Positions 37,740 through 45,166 of a stretch of 45,799 nt of DNA are shown here, in pieces (position 1 is the first letter of the stretch; the number at the start of each line of letters is the position of its first letter). The position numbers were made by a program, and so were the translations under genes. Source of the DNA: Dehalococcoidales bacterium (GTDB taxonomy: Bacteria; Chloroflexota; Dehalococcoidia; Dehalococcoidales; RBG-16-60-22); the NCBI GenBank assembly GCA_028714335.1, contig JAQTMM010000007.1:1-45799 (forward strand). Direction: 5' to 3'. Below the pieces are notes generated by a model that made no database searches, had not been told where the DNA came from, and saw only the letters and a program-made list of their open reading frames with translations.

Positions 37740-37939
37740 CCCTTCACCTTCTTTAGCCGCCGGTAGTCAGGCTTAACTTCATAAACAGACCTTGCAAAAC
37801 AGCATAGCAACAACCTAGCAAGGTGGGATATATATATACAAAGTATATATATCCCCTTGCTATATAGCGTGCTATATAGCATGCTATGTTCCTTATTTTT
37901 CCTGGTAAGGCAAACCATAAGAAATGTCCCTTCCAACAC
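37736..37939 (-). CDS. Doubtful small frame over AT-rich repeats
   Basis: 67 aa from ATG 37939, or 48 aa from an internal ATG. The end (VYEVKPDYRRLKKVKG) looks protein-like and overlaps the methyltransferase ATG by four bases, but the middle is the translation of TATATA repeats and the start has no Shine-Dalgarno. It may be a short gene whose start lies after the repeats. Confidence 0.25.
   Translation of the reverse strand: MLEGTFLMVCLTRKNKEHSMLYSTLYSKGIYILCIYISHLARLLLCCFARSVYEVKPDYRRLKKVKG
37825..37887. promoter_or_regulatory. AT-rich inverted repeats, candidate origin or operator
   Basis: GGGATATATATA (37825-37836) pairs with 37844-37855 across a 7-base loop. Then GCTATATAGC, itself a palindrome, occurs twice (37859-37868 and 37871-37880), with a further partial copy after it. 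AT-rich palindromes directly beside a replication-type ATPase gene are a common setting for a plasmid or phage origin; a promoter-operator is the alternative. Confidence 0.5.
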
Positions 37940-39125
37940 CCATTTTGATGATTTTGTTTTTCTTTACCATCCGGGCTAACTCGGCATAAAAAGTGGCACC
38001 TGGTACATCGGACAGAATCTCTTTAAGCTCTGCTGGGCTTTTAGAGCCATCCTTTAATGCTTCCGCTATTCGACTATTAACGGAAAGGTGCTTCATAAAA
38101 TCATCTACGGTCTTGATATCCTCAATATTTATAAAAATATGCTCGTCGTCATAGGAGAGCGTATAAGCCACTGGTTCTAATTTCCTTCTGAAGTTTGCCT
38201 TATTATCCCAAAGCCCAACATAAAGAGTCTCACCTTCATGAGATGCCTTGATTTCCCATATTGAGCGGGAATACGCCTCGAAAAGAGTAGAGCCGTAAAT
38301 AGACTTCCTGCCGCCATCAGACCCCTTTGAGGTATGGGCAATAATCAAAGACGTACATCTAAGCTGGTCTAACGCCGCGAAGAAACGGGAGGGGCTTTCC
38401 GATTTATCCAGGTCTCCGCCAGCCGCTTTAGCAAGGCTGTCAATCACAACGCAGTTCGCCTTTACCTTGTCCATATGCCCGGCAATCTGCTCAATATCAT
38501 CAGCCAATGGTGCGCGGCAGCGCCGGTAAGGGAGCGACAAGTATTCTACGCCGATACCGCTCGCTATCCGCTTAAAATTCCAATGCGTGGTATCTTTATC
38601 GGCCTCATAATCAAGCCAGAGCGGAACACATGATTCACTCGGCACACCCAAGTTTAAGGGATTGTTAGTCCAGGGTAGTATCATAGCCACGCATAGAGTC
38701 ATGGCAATTTGGGTTTTGCCGCTCTCCGGCGGACCGAAAATCACATTCGGTTGATTAGCTATAATAAAGGGATAGATTAAATACTTCGGCGGCTTTATAT
38801 CCTCGGTGGTGTCCAGTTCGATTATGGGTTCTCCTTCTCTTGTTTTTTCCTGCAAGTGGTAGGATAACTGGTCGATTATTCCCTGCCAATCATGCTCGGA
38901 ATAGCGTGATGATAACGATTTTACCAATGTGTTCCTAGTGCGGTCGGCTGAAAAGTTAATATACGTTTGTGGATACAAAGTGGACTTTTCATTTTTTATA
39001 ATGATTTCGCCTTTGACTTGCCCATCGCTGTTTTGTACACGTAGGCGGCTTACTCGGATGTAAATTCCCTCTTTCCATCTGAACTCGTAACCACCGATAG
39101 TCTGTGAAATAACTGGTTTGCTCAT
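37893..39125 (-). CDS. RepA/RecA-like replication ATPase
   Basis: 410 aa. An N-terminal domain of about 120 residues, then a RecA-fold AAA_25-type domain: Walker A FGPPESGKTQ near 130, acidic switch LDYEADKD near 173, Walker B NCVVIDSLAKAAGGD near 220, and a SLIIAHTSKG segment near 256. The last 60 residues look like a winged helix (ELKEILSDVPGATFYAELARM). Proteins of this kind act as hexameric helicases or helicase-like initiators of plasmids and phages. AT-rich palindromes lie just downstream. Confidence 0.8.
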   Translation of the reverse strand: MSKPVISQTIGGYEFRWKEGIYIRVSRLRVQNSDGQVKGEIIIKNEKSTLYPQTYINFSADRTRNTLVKSLSSRYSEHDWQGIIDQLSYHLQEKTREGEPIIELDTTEDIKPPKYLIYPFIIANQPNVIFGPPESGKTQIAMTLCVAMILPWTNNPLNLGVPSESCVPLWLDYEADKDTTHWNFKRIASGIGVEYLSLPYRRCRAPLADDIEQIAGHMDKVKANCVVIDSLAKAAGGDLDKSESPSRFFAALDQLRCTSLIIAHTSKGSDGGRKSIYGSTLFEAYSRSIWEIKASHEGETLYVGLWDNKANFRRKLEPVAYTLSYDDEHIFINIEDIKTVDDFMKHLSVNSRIAEALKDGSKSPAELKEILSDVPGATFYAELARMVKKNKIIKMGVGRDISYGLPYQEK

Positions 39126-39457
39126 AATTCAATACCGCTTGATTTCTTTACCAGCCTTTGTGTATGTTTGGGCTGAACTACTACGGGTAGAATGTTCTGT
39201 AGCTTTGTAATCTCTCTAATTACTGATGTTGATTCACTTTGAACTGAACCAGGGTCAGGCCAGTGATAGTACTGGGCGAACTGGCGGTAGAAGTCGCGGC
39301 TCACGGGAAAATCCAGAATATCCGGTGGATAAGGATGATAATCCGCCGATGGGACGCCCTTACACTCACAGTCAACATAGGCATGAGGCACAATACTCCC
39401 ATCCTTGCGCCTGAAGGGAATTAGTCCAGTATCATTACATAATTCACATCTCGCCAT
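39122..39457 (-). CDS. Zinc-finger protein next to the replication ATPase
   Basis: 111 aa. CELCNDTGLIPF and VDCECKG give four cysteines of a DnaJ- or primase-like zinc site in residues 4-35; the rest is helical with a basic end. ATGA overlap with the ATPase gene. It may be a loader or adaptor for the helicase; no direct family match. Confidence 0.65.
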   Translation of the reverse strand: MARCELCNDTGLIPFRRKDGSIVPHAYVDCECKGVPSADYHPYPPDILDFPVSRDFYRQFAQYYHWPDPGSVQSESTSVIREITKLQNILPVVVQPKHTQRLVKKSSGIEL

Positions 39458-39464
39458 GCGTCAT

Positions 39465-39596
39465 TCAGTCCTTTCCAGATTCAATTTCTACTGGTAATAA
39501 TTCACGACCCAAATGGCGAGATATTATCACTCTGGCAGCACGACATTTTTTACCATCAACTCTTATTAACCGCGTCCTTGTATTTTTACTTACCAT
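39465..39596 (-). CDS. Small basic protein (43 aa)
   Basis: ATG 39596 follows GGAG by 7 bases. MVSKNTRTRLIRVDGKKCRA, then RVIISRHLGRELL. Starts inside the end of the methyltransferase gene (11-base overlap). Rich in Arg and Lys, so nucleic-acid binding is possible. Confidence 0.5.
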   Translation of the reverse strand: MVSKNTRTRLIRVDGKKCRAARVIISRHLGRELLPVEIESGKD

Positions 39597-41151
39597 TTTC
39601 TAACTCCATAATAGCTTTGTAGATTGGATATATTTGGGCTGGAACTACGGCGTTTCCGAGTCCTTTAAGTCTGTCCACCCGGGCTTTTATTCTAGTTGCG
39701 ACACGGGGGATTCCTGGCCATTCAGTATGCCAATAGTTTCCAGTACCACAACGTATGATGACCCAATCTTTTTCTTCGTCATTAAGGGATTCCCATATTT
39801 TCGGAATCTCTGATAATGTTTCTGGCACATATCCAATTTCCGAGCAGGCTCTCCACAGATTTTGCAATACATATTCTGTCGCCTGATTTTTTTCTTGCCG
39901 TGTTCCCAGTGCCATTTCGTGTGGCATGGAGCGCAAAGTGTCATCAAGTTTTCCGGTGAGTTGTCCGATTCGTCCATGTTTATGTGATGGATGTTTAATT
40001 GTTGTCTTGCCCCACACCTCTCGCATTGATCCTTTCGGAACTTCACTGCCCTTTTGAGTAGAGCCTGTTTGTTGGCTATCGCCTTTGTCTGATACTTCGC
40101 CATGCAAATCTGATTGCAGAATTTCCGGCGGTGAAATGCCCCATTGTCCTCTAATATTCCGTTGTATCTCTTCCGTGTTAGTTGTTTCTGGCATTGTTGA
40201 CAAATTTTTATCTCGTCTGGCTTCCGTATCTGTGGCATTAGACACCTCCTTTATTGCGTCTAATACCATTATAGCATATGGGGTATCAGTTAATCCACAT
40301 CTGTCCAATCTTTGGGAAATCCCATCAAAAATTCTACAAAGTTGGGGTTCAAACTGCCAGTACTGCCATCCCCTTCGATTTCCCTTTTCAGATTCGAGCC
40401 TTGAGTTGAAGTAGGTTCCGGCCCCGGCCGCCGGCCATCGTGTGCGTTCGGAGTCGGGTAATGTACTGCTCTCCCCAGTAACGAGTTCACTGGCACGTTC
40501 TTGCAACTCTCGGCATCCCCGTCCTTGTAATCTCTTGTTGATGGTGTCGGCCACATCCTGACTGCCTGTTCTATTGATATCCCCCATTTTGTTCCATTCT
40601 GGCTGACATTCTCCCCATCTATTAATTTCCGATGTCCCGGTTGACTGTTTGGAGTGGGCCACAATAAAGACTCTGTTTCTCCGGTGTAAGGCTCCCACAT
40701 CGACAGCTCCGAAAGTACACCATCCGACAGAGTACCCCATTTCGGCCAAGTCAGAGAGAATTCCTCCAAAGAACCGTCCAGAGTCGCTTGAAAATATCCC
40801 TGGTACGTTTTCAGCCACGACCCATCGGGGCTTAATTTCGCCAACGATACGCCTGAACTCCGGCCAGAGATTACGCTCGTCAAGAGAACCTTTACGCTCT
40901 CCTGCAACCGAATGAGGCTGGCAGGGGAAACCCCCGGAGATGATGTCAATCCATTCTTGCCCCGTGACTTCTTTGACCTTTTCTTTCGTGACATCTTGCA
41001 CATCCTCGATTATCGGAATATCCGGCCAGTGTTTCTTTAGAACTTTCTGGCAATATTTATCTTTTTCCACGAAGCATATAGTCTCTATTCCCGCCCACTC
41101 ACTCGCGAGGTCGTCACCGCCTATCCCTGAAAAGAGGCTTAGCTTTTTCAT
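39586..41151 (-). CDS. Cytosine-5 DNA methyltransferase
   Basis: 521 aa. Motif I LFSGIGG at 6-12, motif IV GGFPCQPHS near 73, motif VI ENVPG near 116, motif VIII RRNRVFIVA near 157, and the C-terminal motif RVDRLKGLGNAVVP near 493. Between about 165 and 480 lies a long target-recognition region. Two other protein-like frames lie within this gene: an HNH endonuclease (39687-40238) and a 237-aa frame (40290-41003). The conserved blocks on both sides of the nested HNH gene keep this frame open throughout. It methylates cytosine at an unknown site. Confidence 0.9.
   Translation of the reverse strand: MKKLSLFSGIGGDDLASEWAGIETICFVEKDKYCQKVLKKHWPDIPIIEDVQDVTKEKVKEVTGQEWIDIISGGFPCQPHSVAGERKGSLDERNLWPEFRRIVGEIKPRWVVAENVPGIFSSDSGRFFGGILSDLAEMGYSVGWCTFGAVDVGALHRRNRVFIVAHSKQSTGTSEINRWGECQPEWNKMGDINRTGSQDVADTINKRLQGRGCRELQERASELVTGESSTLPDSERTRWPAAGAGTYFNSRLESEKGNRRGWQYWQFEPQLCRIFDGISQRLDRCGLTDTPYAIMVLDAIKEVSNATDTEARRDKNLSTMPETTNTEEIQRNIRGQWGISPPEILQSDLHGEVSDKGDSQQTGSTQKGSEVPKGSMREVWGKTTIKHPSHKHGRIGQLTGKLDDTLRSMPHEMALGTRQEKNQATEYVLQNLWRACSEIGYVPETLSEIPKIWESLNDEEKDWVIIRCGTGNYWHTEWPGIPRVATRIKARVDRLKGLGNAVVPAQIYPIYKAIMELENGK
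39687..40238 (-). CDS. HNH endonuclease nested out of frame in the methyltransferase
   Basis: 183 aa in a different frame of the same strand. It has its own strong SD (GGAGG, 6 bases before ATG 40238). N-terminal zinc finger CQQCQKQL...FCNQIC, an HNH core CERCGARQQLNIHHINMDE then NLMTLCAPCHTKWH, and a second CKICGEPAR...CQKHY cluster. The methyltransferase frame stays open across all 183 codons. Probably a homing-type nuclease that entered the variable region. Confidence 0.75.
   Translation of the reverse strand: MPQIRKPDEIKICQQCQKQLTRKRYNGILEDNGAFHRRKFCNQICMAKYQTKAIANKQALLKRAVKFRKDQCERCGARQQLNIHHINMDESDNSPENLMTLCAPCHTKWHWEHGKKKIRRQNMYCKICGEPARKLDMCQKHYQRFRKYGNPLMTKKKIGSSYVVVLETIGILNGQESPVSQLE
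40290..41003 (-). CDS. Out-of-frame protein-like reading frame in the methyltransferase
   Basis: 237 aa in another frame than the methyltransferase. It contains GSWLKTYQGYFQATLDGSLE, FSLTWPKWGTLSDG, LLWPTPNSQPG and ends SLNPNFVEFLMGFPKDWTD, a pattern I recognise from phage proteins that accompany cytosine methyltransferases. No strong ribosome-binding site precedes ATG 41003. It may be a real overlapping partner, or appear protein-like only because the conserved gene is read in a second frame. Confidence 0.45.
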   Translation of the reverse strand: MCKMSRKKRSKKSRGKNGLTSSPGVSPASLIRLQESVKVLLTSVISGRSSGVSLAKLSPDGSWLKTYQGYFQATLDGSLEEFSLTWPKWGTLSDGVLSELSMWEPYTGETESLLWPTPNSQPGHRKLIDGENVSQNGTKWGISIEQAVRMWPTPSTRDYKDGDAESCKNVPVNSLLGRAVHYPTPNAHDGRRPGPEPTSTQGSNLKREIEGDGSTGSLNPNFVEFLMGFPKDWTDVD

Positions 41152-41790
41152 TCAGTCCTTTCCTTTTGCCTCTTTAAGGGCGCACCGCCATACCCACTTA
41201 CCGTCACAGGCGTATAGTAATTCAGCAGCAGCATGTCCACCCTCTTTTTGCCATTCCTCGAAAGTTAAATTGGCTAAAACGAATCTCTCCGGTCTGACAT
41301 CCGTTACCTCAAAGAAGGTGCGGGCGTGAATAGCCCTTAAATGAAGCGGTGAACGCCATCGGCAAGGCGATTCTCCAGGCTTCCAATGGTATTTATCATA
41401 CTCATCAGTCTTGAATCCAGCTTTTTGAGCATCATCGGAACACTCTATCCAGATTCTGTTAAAGTCGTCATAATCCCCCGGCCAATCAAGCCATTCCTTA
41501 CGGCAAAAGTTATCAAGTTCATAATCGATACAAACACGAGCACTATCTTCATCCCATGCACCTATCCGCCATGCCTCTTTAGCGTAGACGGTCTCGCCCA
41601 CTTGATAGCGGGGCTTGAAAGTGTGATGCTCGCCCGTATCTTTGTGAATGAAACAATAAGGAGCATCATCACATTTCAGCCATCCTAAATGGTCTATATT
41701 TATCAACCGCCGTGTTACCGCCTCGCCGTACTGCTCTATGGCGTGGAGCTTTCCCTTCAGGACATCTGGTTTAAACAACATGCCTTTCAC
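41152..41790 (-). CDS. Phage-type ASCH-like protein
   Basis: 212 aa. Follows the pattern of widespread phage proteins: MKGMLFKPDVL at the start, AVTRRLI, YQVGETVYAKEAW near 78, WRSPLHLRAIHARTFFEVTDVRPE near 145. These have a PUA/ASCH-like barrel and unknown substrate. Its stop lies next to the methyltransferase start. Distinct from the ASCH protein at 28948-29526. Confidence 0.75.
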   Translation of the reverse strand: MKGMLFKPDVLKGKLHAIEQYGEAVTRRLINIDHLGWLKCDDAPYCFIHKDTGEHHTFKPRYQVGETVYAKEAWRIGAWDEDSARVCIDYELDNFCRKEWLDWPGDYDDFNRIWIECSDDAQKAGFKTDEYDKYHWKPGESPCRWRSPLHLRAIHARTFFEVTDVRPERFVLANLTFEEWQKEGGHAAAELLYACDGKWVWRCALKEAKGKD

Positions 41791-42230
41791 TTCATTACCC
41801 CCTCCTTTTTAGTCTGGGCGGGACGGGGCTGACGTACTGAACACAACGCCATTTAACTTTGTTATTGCACCCCATCCCGTTTGCCTGAACCTACACGCCT
41901 CTGTCCTATTGACAGCGCCACCAGGTATACCACCGATTACACTTACGGTTGTCAAGCCGATTCTCACGGGTGGTTTCCCTCCATCTTTACAATTTGCACT
42001 ATTGCCCCTCGGTCTTAGCTTGCAACGTCCCGATGACGTTACTTTCACCCCAAGCGGTGCTGGCTCGGGTGGTCCCGCCTTAATGGTGATACAGATTTCC
42101 CGCTTAACGGTAATATGACTGTGCCCCCGATAGTTTCCACTTCCTATGGGAATCTACACCCATAGGCGGGTTTCGGACACCAGCACCATATTCAGTTAGG
42201 TCTCTCCTTTCTCTTTATCCCCTGATAGCG
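41791..42230. other. 440-bp region without a supported gene
   Basis: Holds a perfect hairpin, CCTATGGG (42143-42150) with CCCATAGG (42159-42166), and an open frame of about 80 codons on the minus strand (stop at 41809, GTG at about 42051) lacking a Shine-Dalgarno. There is no T-tract, so the hairpin is not a typical terminator. It could be a structured leader of the 41790 gene or a decayed gene. Confidence 0.5.
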
Positions 42231-42971
42231 TCAGGCACTTGATGACATCTTTTCCACTTTGCCGGTCTGGACGGCCTGTACAAGCGCCAGCATCTCATCC
42301 TCTGTTAATTCTTTGGAGTTCTCCTTGCCGTACTTGTCGACCATATGCGCCTGTATATCATCGTTGGTATACTGGTTTTCCCGCATAGCCTTTAAGAGTT
42401 GCTGGCGCGGGGTCAGGGCTTTCTCCCCGTCCGGCTTGCCAGGGGCTTTCTCGTTGACTACAGGCGGTTTGGGAGCGGGTTCATCATCTCCCAGTTCCTC
42501 CGCTGGCGTGGGCTGGAAACCAGCGAGAATCGCCACGAAAGAATAGGACAGGCGGAAGGCTTTTGATGTGGCGAAGGTCTGCGCCGCGCTCATGCAGGCT
42601 TTATGTTTTGCATCTCCGGCCTTGCCTTTACAGCAGTTCTCCGTAAAGTAACATGGCATAAAAGCCCCGCCGTCTGAAATTCCACCTTTCCAGAGTTTCA
42701 CGTGCGCCTGATAGCCGACGATTTCCTCTCCCCTCATAATGGGGGTGATGCTTTCCGTCTCGGCATGGGTGCGGTTGAAGGCACCGATGGTTTCCCATGC
42801 CTCCACCTGTAGGTATTTCTTGCCGGAAATGGATTGATAGCACTTGGTTTTTTCCACGATGTCCATTAAGAGTTTTGCCTGGGCTGTTGCGTTCTGCACC
42901 ACCTCGTCCGGTGTGAGTACGATTTGACTGTCTCTTACTTCTAATGCTGTGGTTTTGCCTTCATTTTCCAT
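42231..42971 (-). CDS. Candidate phage recombination (ssDNA-annealing-type) protein
   Basis: 246 aa. Conserved-looking core at about 35-155: CYQSISGKKYLQVEAWETIG, GYQAHVKLWKGG, then ACMSAAQTFATSKAFRLSYS and AGFQPTPAEE. The AQT-x-A-x-SKAFR segment followed by PTPAEE is seen in phage proteins near recombination genes and recalls ERF/RecT-type annealing proteins, though I cannot confirm the fold. C-terminal linker and a helical tail follow. Confidence 0.6.
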   Translation of the reverse strand: MENEGKTTALEVRDSQIVLTPDEVVQNATAQAKLLMDIVEKTKCYQSISGKKYLQVEAWETIGAFNRTHAETESITPIMRGEEIVGYQAHVKLWKGGISDGGAFMPCYFTENCCKGKAGDAKHKACMSAAQTFATSKAFRLSYSFVAILAGFQPTPAEELGDDEPAPKPPVVNEKAPGKPDGEKALTPRQQLLKAMRENQYTNDDIQAHMVDKYGKENSKELTEDEMLALVQAVQTGKVEKMSSSA

Positions 42972-43128
42972 TGCTCTCCCTCCTCTTTTGCCTGAGTATA
43001 GAATTAAGTGTGTTCAATGCCCTCTGGCACTTTACAGCCTCGGACTGGTCAAATTCCTTAAGCGCACGGTTGAGGTCTTGACGTAATTCCTTCCGCACCT
43101 TTAGTAAGTATTTAATGCTGGTTGACAT
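42961..43128 (-). CDS. Small helical protein (55 aa)
   Basis: ATG 43128 with AGGGG about 9 bases upstream. MSTSIKYLLKVRKELRQDLN, then RALKEFDQSEAVKCQRALNT: a basic two-helix product. Its stop overlaps the start of the 246-aa gene by 11 bases. Function unknown. Confidence 0.55.
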   Translation of the reverse strand: MSTSIKYLLKVRKELRQDLNRALKEFDQSEAVKCQRALNTLNSILRQKRRESNGK

Positions 43129-43208
43129 GTATAATTCCCCTCAACCTTCCTTTCATGCCCCGTTTTTTTGATTTCCCACGAGTGCCCGGAGCGATTTGAG
43201 GGCTTCCC

Positions 43209-43418
43209 CTATCCGATAATTTCCTGAAAGAAATCTTCTAGGCTAGGCAAGCTATCATGAAATATCCCATTAGGATATACCCAGCCAAATTTACCTACAG
43301 AGCGGTTAAATAGGGGAAGATAATCAAAAGTTTCGTAGAGCTTTTCTACGTCATCTTCATCAAGTTTTTCTGATAAGACTCGCGCCAGTCTAAATAGTTC
43401 ATTTTTGGCAACTCTCAT
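43209..43418 (-). CDS. Hypothetical protein (69 aa)
   Basis: Begins MRVAKNELFRLARVLSEKLD and ends with an acidic SLPSLEDFFQEIIG. GGAGG lies about 8 bases before the start, overlapping the end of the 59-aa gene. The following gap (43131-43208) holds no gene I can support. Confidence 0.6.
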   Translation of the reverse strand: MRVAKNELFRLARVLSEKLDEDDVEKLYETFDYLPLFNRSVGKFGWVYPNGIFHDSLPSLEDFFQEIIG

Positions 43419-43420
43419 TT

Positions 43421-43600
43421 TTAGCCTCCTCCATCCTTTTTCAACGGTATAGACATAATTTCCCCGTCCACGAAGGCGTCAATGCTCTTAATATTGGGTA
43501 GTCCTGCTATGATGTCTAATACCCGCTCTGTTACCTCGTCCTTGCTGGGCAGGTCTAACTTAAACCTTACGGTCACGTCTGCTACTATTGGTTTTGTCAT
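43421..43600 (-). CDS. Small hypothetical protein (59 aa)
   Basis: ATG 43600 after GGGAGG with a good spacer. MTKPIVADVTVRFKLDLPSK, then VLDIIAGLPNIKSIDAFVDG: a beta-alpha-beta pattern that suggests a ferredoxin-like fold. Starts inside the end of the zinc-finger gene upstream (41-base overlap). Confidence 0.6.
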   Translation of the reverse strand: MTKPIVADVTVRFKLDLPSKDEVTERVLDIIAGLPNIKSIDAFVDGEIMSIPLKKDGGG

Positions 43601-43928
43601 TTAGTCCTCCCAGCTTTGGCATCGGTAAATCCCATTGGTCAACCACTATCTGCCAACTAATTTCACTAAGCGAAGCATCGCAATTTCCGGTGGTCATAAT
43701 GTTTCCAACTTGCTGTTGCAAGTCCTCTCGTAAAAGAACGTCGGGCCCAACGCTAGATAGGAGATTGTTTAGAGGTATTGTTTCTTTTAGGAACTGGGTA
43801 ATTGCGCAATTCACGCACAGTCCCTCAGCCGCTTTGCGGAAGGGGCGAGAGTTTGGATTGCCTTTCCCCGGGCGGCAAAGCTGCCCACAACGCTTGCAAC
43901 GTGCGAACTTTGTCAATTCTATACTCAC
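43560..43928 (-). CDS. Zinc-finger hypothetical protein (122 aa)
   Basis: CKRCGQLCRPG at residues 11-21 and GLCVNCAI near 36-43 give a treble-clef-like four-cysteine site. The rest contains a long helical stretch and a basic tail. GGGAG before ATG 43928. Likely nucleic-acid or protein binding. Confidence 0.65.
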   Translation of the reverse strand: MSIELTKFARCKRCGQLCRPGKGNPNSRPFRKAAEGLCVNCAITQFLKETIPLNNLLSSVGPDVLLREDLQQQVGNIMTTGNCDASLSEISWQIVVDQWDLPMPKLGGLNDKTNSSRRDRKV

Positions 43929-44188
43929 TAATTCTCCCTTCCTATCTGTTCTCTTGCCCTATCCAGTTCTTTAAGCCATATAGAGCAGTCCGCCGCGCCG
44001 CAGGCTACCTTGACATCGCATCTGGCGTTCTGGTCGAAGGGACACGGCAGGCTGGATTCACGGAGAATCTCTATCTCGGTCTCTACCGGACGGCGATAGC
44101 GCATTTCCATGTCGCACCATTGAGCCAGCCGGTCCCGCCGGTTGGCAAGTATGGCCAGATTCAGCATTGAATTTATTTCTTCTAGCAT
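43928..44188 (-). CDS. Cys-rich hypothetical protein (86 aa)
   Basis: N-terminal helix (NLAILANRRDRLAQWCDME) and a C-terminal half with CPFDQNARCDVKVACGAADC, which probably coordinates metal. Starts inside the stop of the Ala-rich gene and ends at the start of the next gene, so it is coupled on both sides. Confidence 0.6.
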   Translation of the reverse strand: MLEEINSMLNLAILANRRDRLAQWCDMEMRYRRPVETEIEILRESSLPCPFDQNARCDVKVACGAADCSIWLKELDRAREQIGREN

Positions 44189-44832
44189 ATTAAAGCCTCC
44201 TCCTTAATAGCCCTCTGGATGAGAACTACAAAATCCATATCTTTCTCTGCCGCCCATGCTGCCCGTGCTGCCGCCCCTGCTGCCCCTGCTGCCCGTGCTG
44301 CTGCCCCTACTGCCGCCCCTGCTGCCTCTGCTGACCCTGCTGCTGCCCGTGCTGCTGCCCGTGCTGCTGCCCCTACTGCCGCCCCTGCCGCCCATGCTGC
44401 CCGTGCTGCTGCCCCTGCTGCCCCTGCTGCCTCTGCTGACCTATCTTTGCCGGACAACCAGTTATTCGCCCAGGTCACGTAGGAATCCTCTTTATAAACC
44501 AGCAAGACGGCAAGGATAGCAGCACGAATACGCTGATTTATAGTTATCTCCGGCAGGGGAAGGCGCTTCAGGGTGGTACATTCCTTAACCCCCACCTTCG
44601 TCCCGTCGTTAGCCACCACCTTTCTAACCCTGCATTTCCACAAAATAGGATTATTAAAGCTAGCGTGAGCAGGGTTGAAGAAGGCTGCCTTCAACGGGTG
44701 GTCATAGACATGAATAACGTCATTAGTGCACAGGTTACAGCCTGTACCGATAGCTCGGTGGGTAATGTTCTCTCCCCACTGCGTCCAGCCATGCGTCTGG
44801 TAGTTCCAGTCAGTCAGTTTGTAGTATTGCAC
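44182..44832 (-). CDS. Ala-rich tandem-repeat protein, copy 1
   Basis: 216 aa from GTG 44832 (AAGGAGG 6 bases upstream), not the longer frame to 45003. An N-terminal domain of about 130 residues (WTQWGENITHRAIGTGCNLC, DVIHVYDHPLKAAFF, WANNWLSGKDRS) of a type seen in phage and metagenomic proteins, then about 65 residues of Ala-rich repeats (AAG, AAR, AAW), and a short helical end. The repeats would form a long amphipathic helix. Near-identical to 45139-45786 outside the repeats. Confidence 0.75.
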   Translation of the reverse strand: MQYYKLTDWNYQTHGWTQWGENITHRAIGTGCNLCTNDVIHVYDHPLKAAFFNPAHASFNNPILWKCRVRKVVANDGTKVGVKECTTLKRLPLPEITINQRIRAAILAVLLVYKEDSYVTWANNWLSGKDRSAEAAGAAGAAARAAWAAGAAVGAAARAAARAAAGSAEAAGAAVGAAARAAGAAGAAARAAWAAEKDMDFVVLIQRAIKEEALIC

Positions 44833-44844
44833 CTTGCGCCTCCT
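44203..44844. repeat. Long direct repeat (partner 45180-45799)
   Basis: Essentially identical to 45180-45799 except for the number and order of GCN-rich triplet repeats. It includes the whole N-terminal domain and the ribosome-binding site, so this is a recent gene duplication. The contig ends lie at its border. Confidence 0.85.
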
Positions 44845-45166
44845 TATCTGGCTGTTGGTAATCGTGGCAGTGGTCTTTCCCAATACACCAAGAGTGACCG
44901 GGGTTAGGCGCATCAGAGTGAGAACACTTGCCGTCTTTATAGAATTTGCAGTCTGGAGAAGTTGGCATATCCTTACCTCCTCTAATATTGGCGAGTCTGG
45001 CAATGGCGCAGAGTATCATTTCAATGCCTTCCTTGACTTCATCAGGAGTGTCAACGTCTATGCATTGCTTTTCACGCGGGCAGTCTTGACAGAATCTAAC
45101 CCAGTATTCGGCGCTAGGCTTAGCACCTCTCTCCGCCATTATTTGTTCGTAGAAGTCTTTAAGCAT
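44810..45166 (-). CDS. Cys-rich hypothetical protein (118 aa)
   Basis: CQDCPREKQC near residue 27, CKFYKDGKCSH near 72 and WCIGKDHCHDY near 93: at least eight cysteines that suggest two zinc sites. It lies between the two Ala-rich paralogs, overlapping both (23 bases at the 3' end, 28 at the 5' end). Function unknown. Confidence 0.65.
   Translation of the reverse strand: MLKDFYEQIMAERGAKPSAEYWVRFCQDCPREKQCIDVDTPDEVKEGIEMILCAIARLANIRGGKDMPTSPDCKFYKDGKCSHSDAPNPGHSWCIGKDHCHDYQQPDKEAQGAILQTD

Noticed and set aside
41809-42051. Minus-strand frame of about 80 codons in the 440-bp gap
   Set aside because: It lacks a Shine-Dalgarno and any recognisable domain; left as a non-coding region with a hairpin.
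43131-43208. Short frame ending in a protein-like stretch after the 69-aa gene
   Set aside because: It has an upstream stop in frame and no start codon with a ribosome-binding site.
44219-44519. Plus-strand Ala/Pro- and Leu/Pro-rich frames opposite the Ala-rich genes
   Set aside because: Low-complexity triplet DNA is open in several frames; no start signal.
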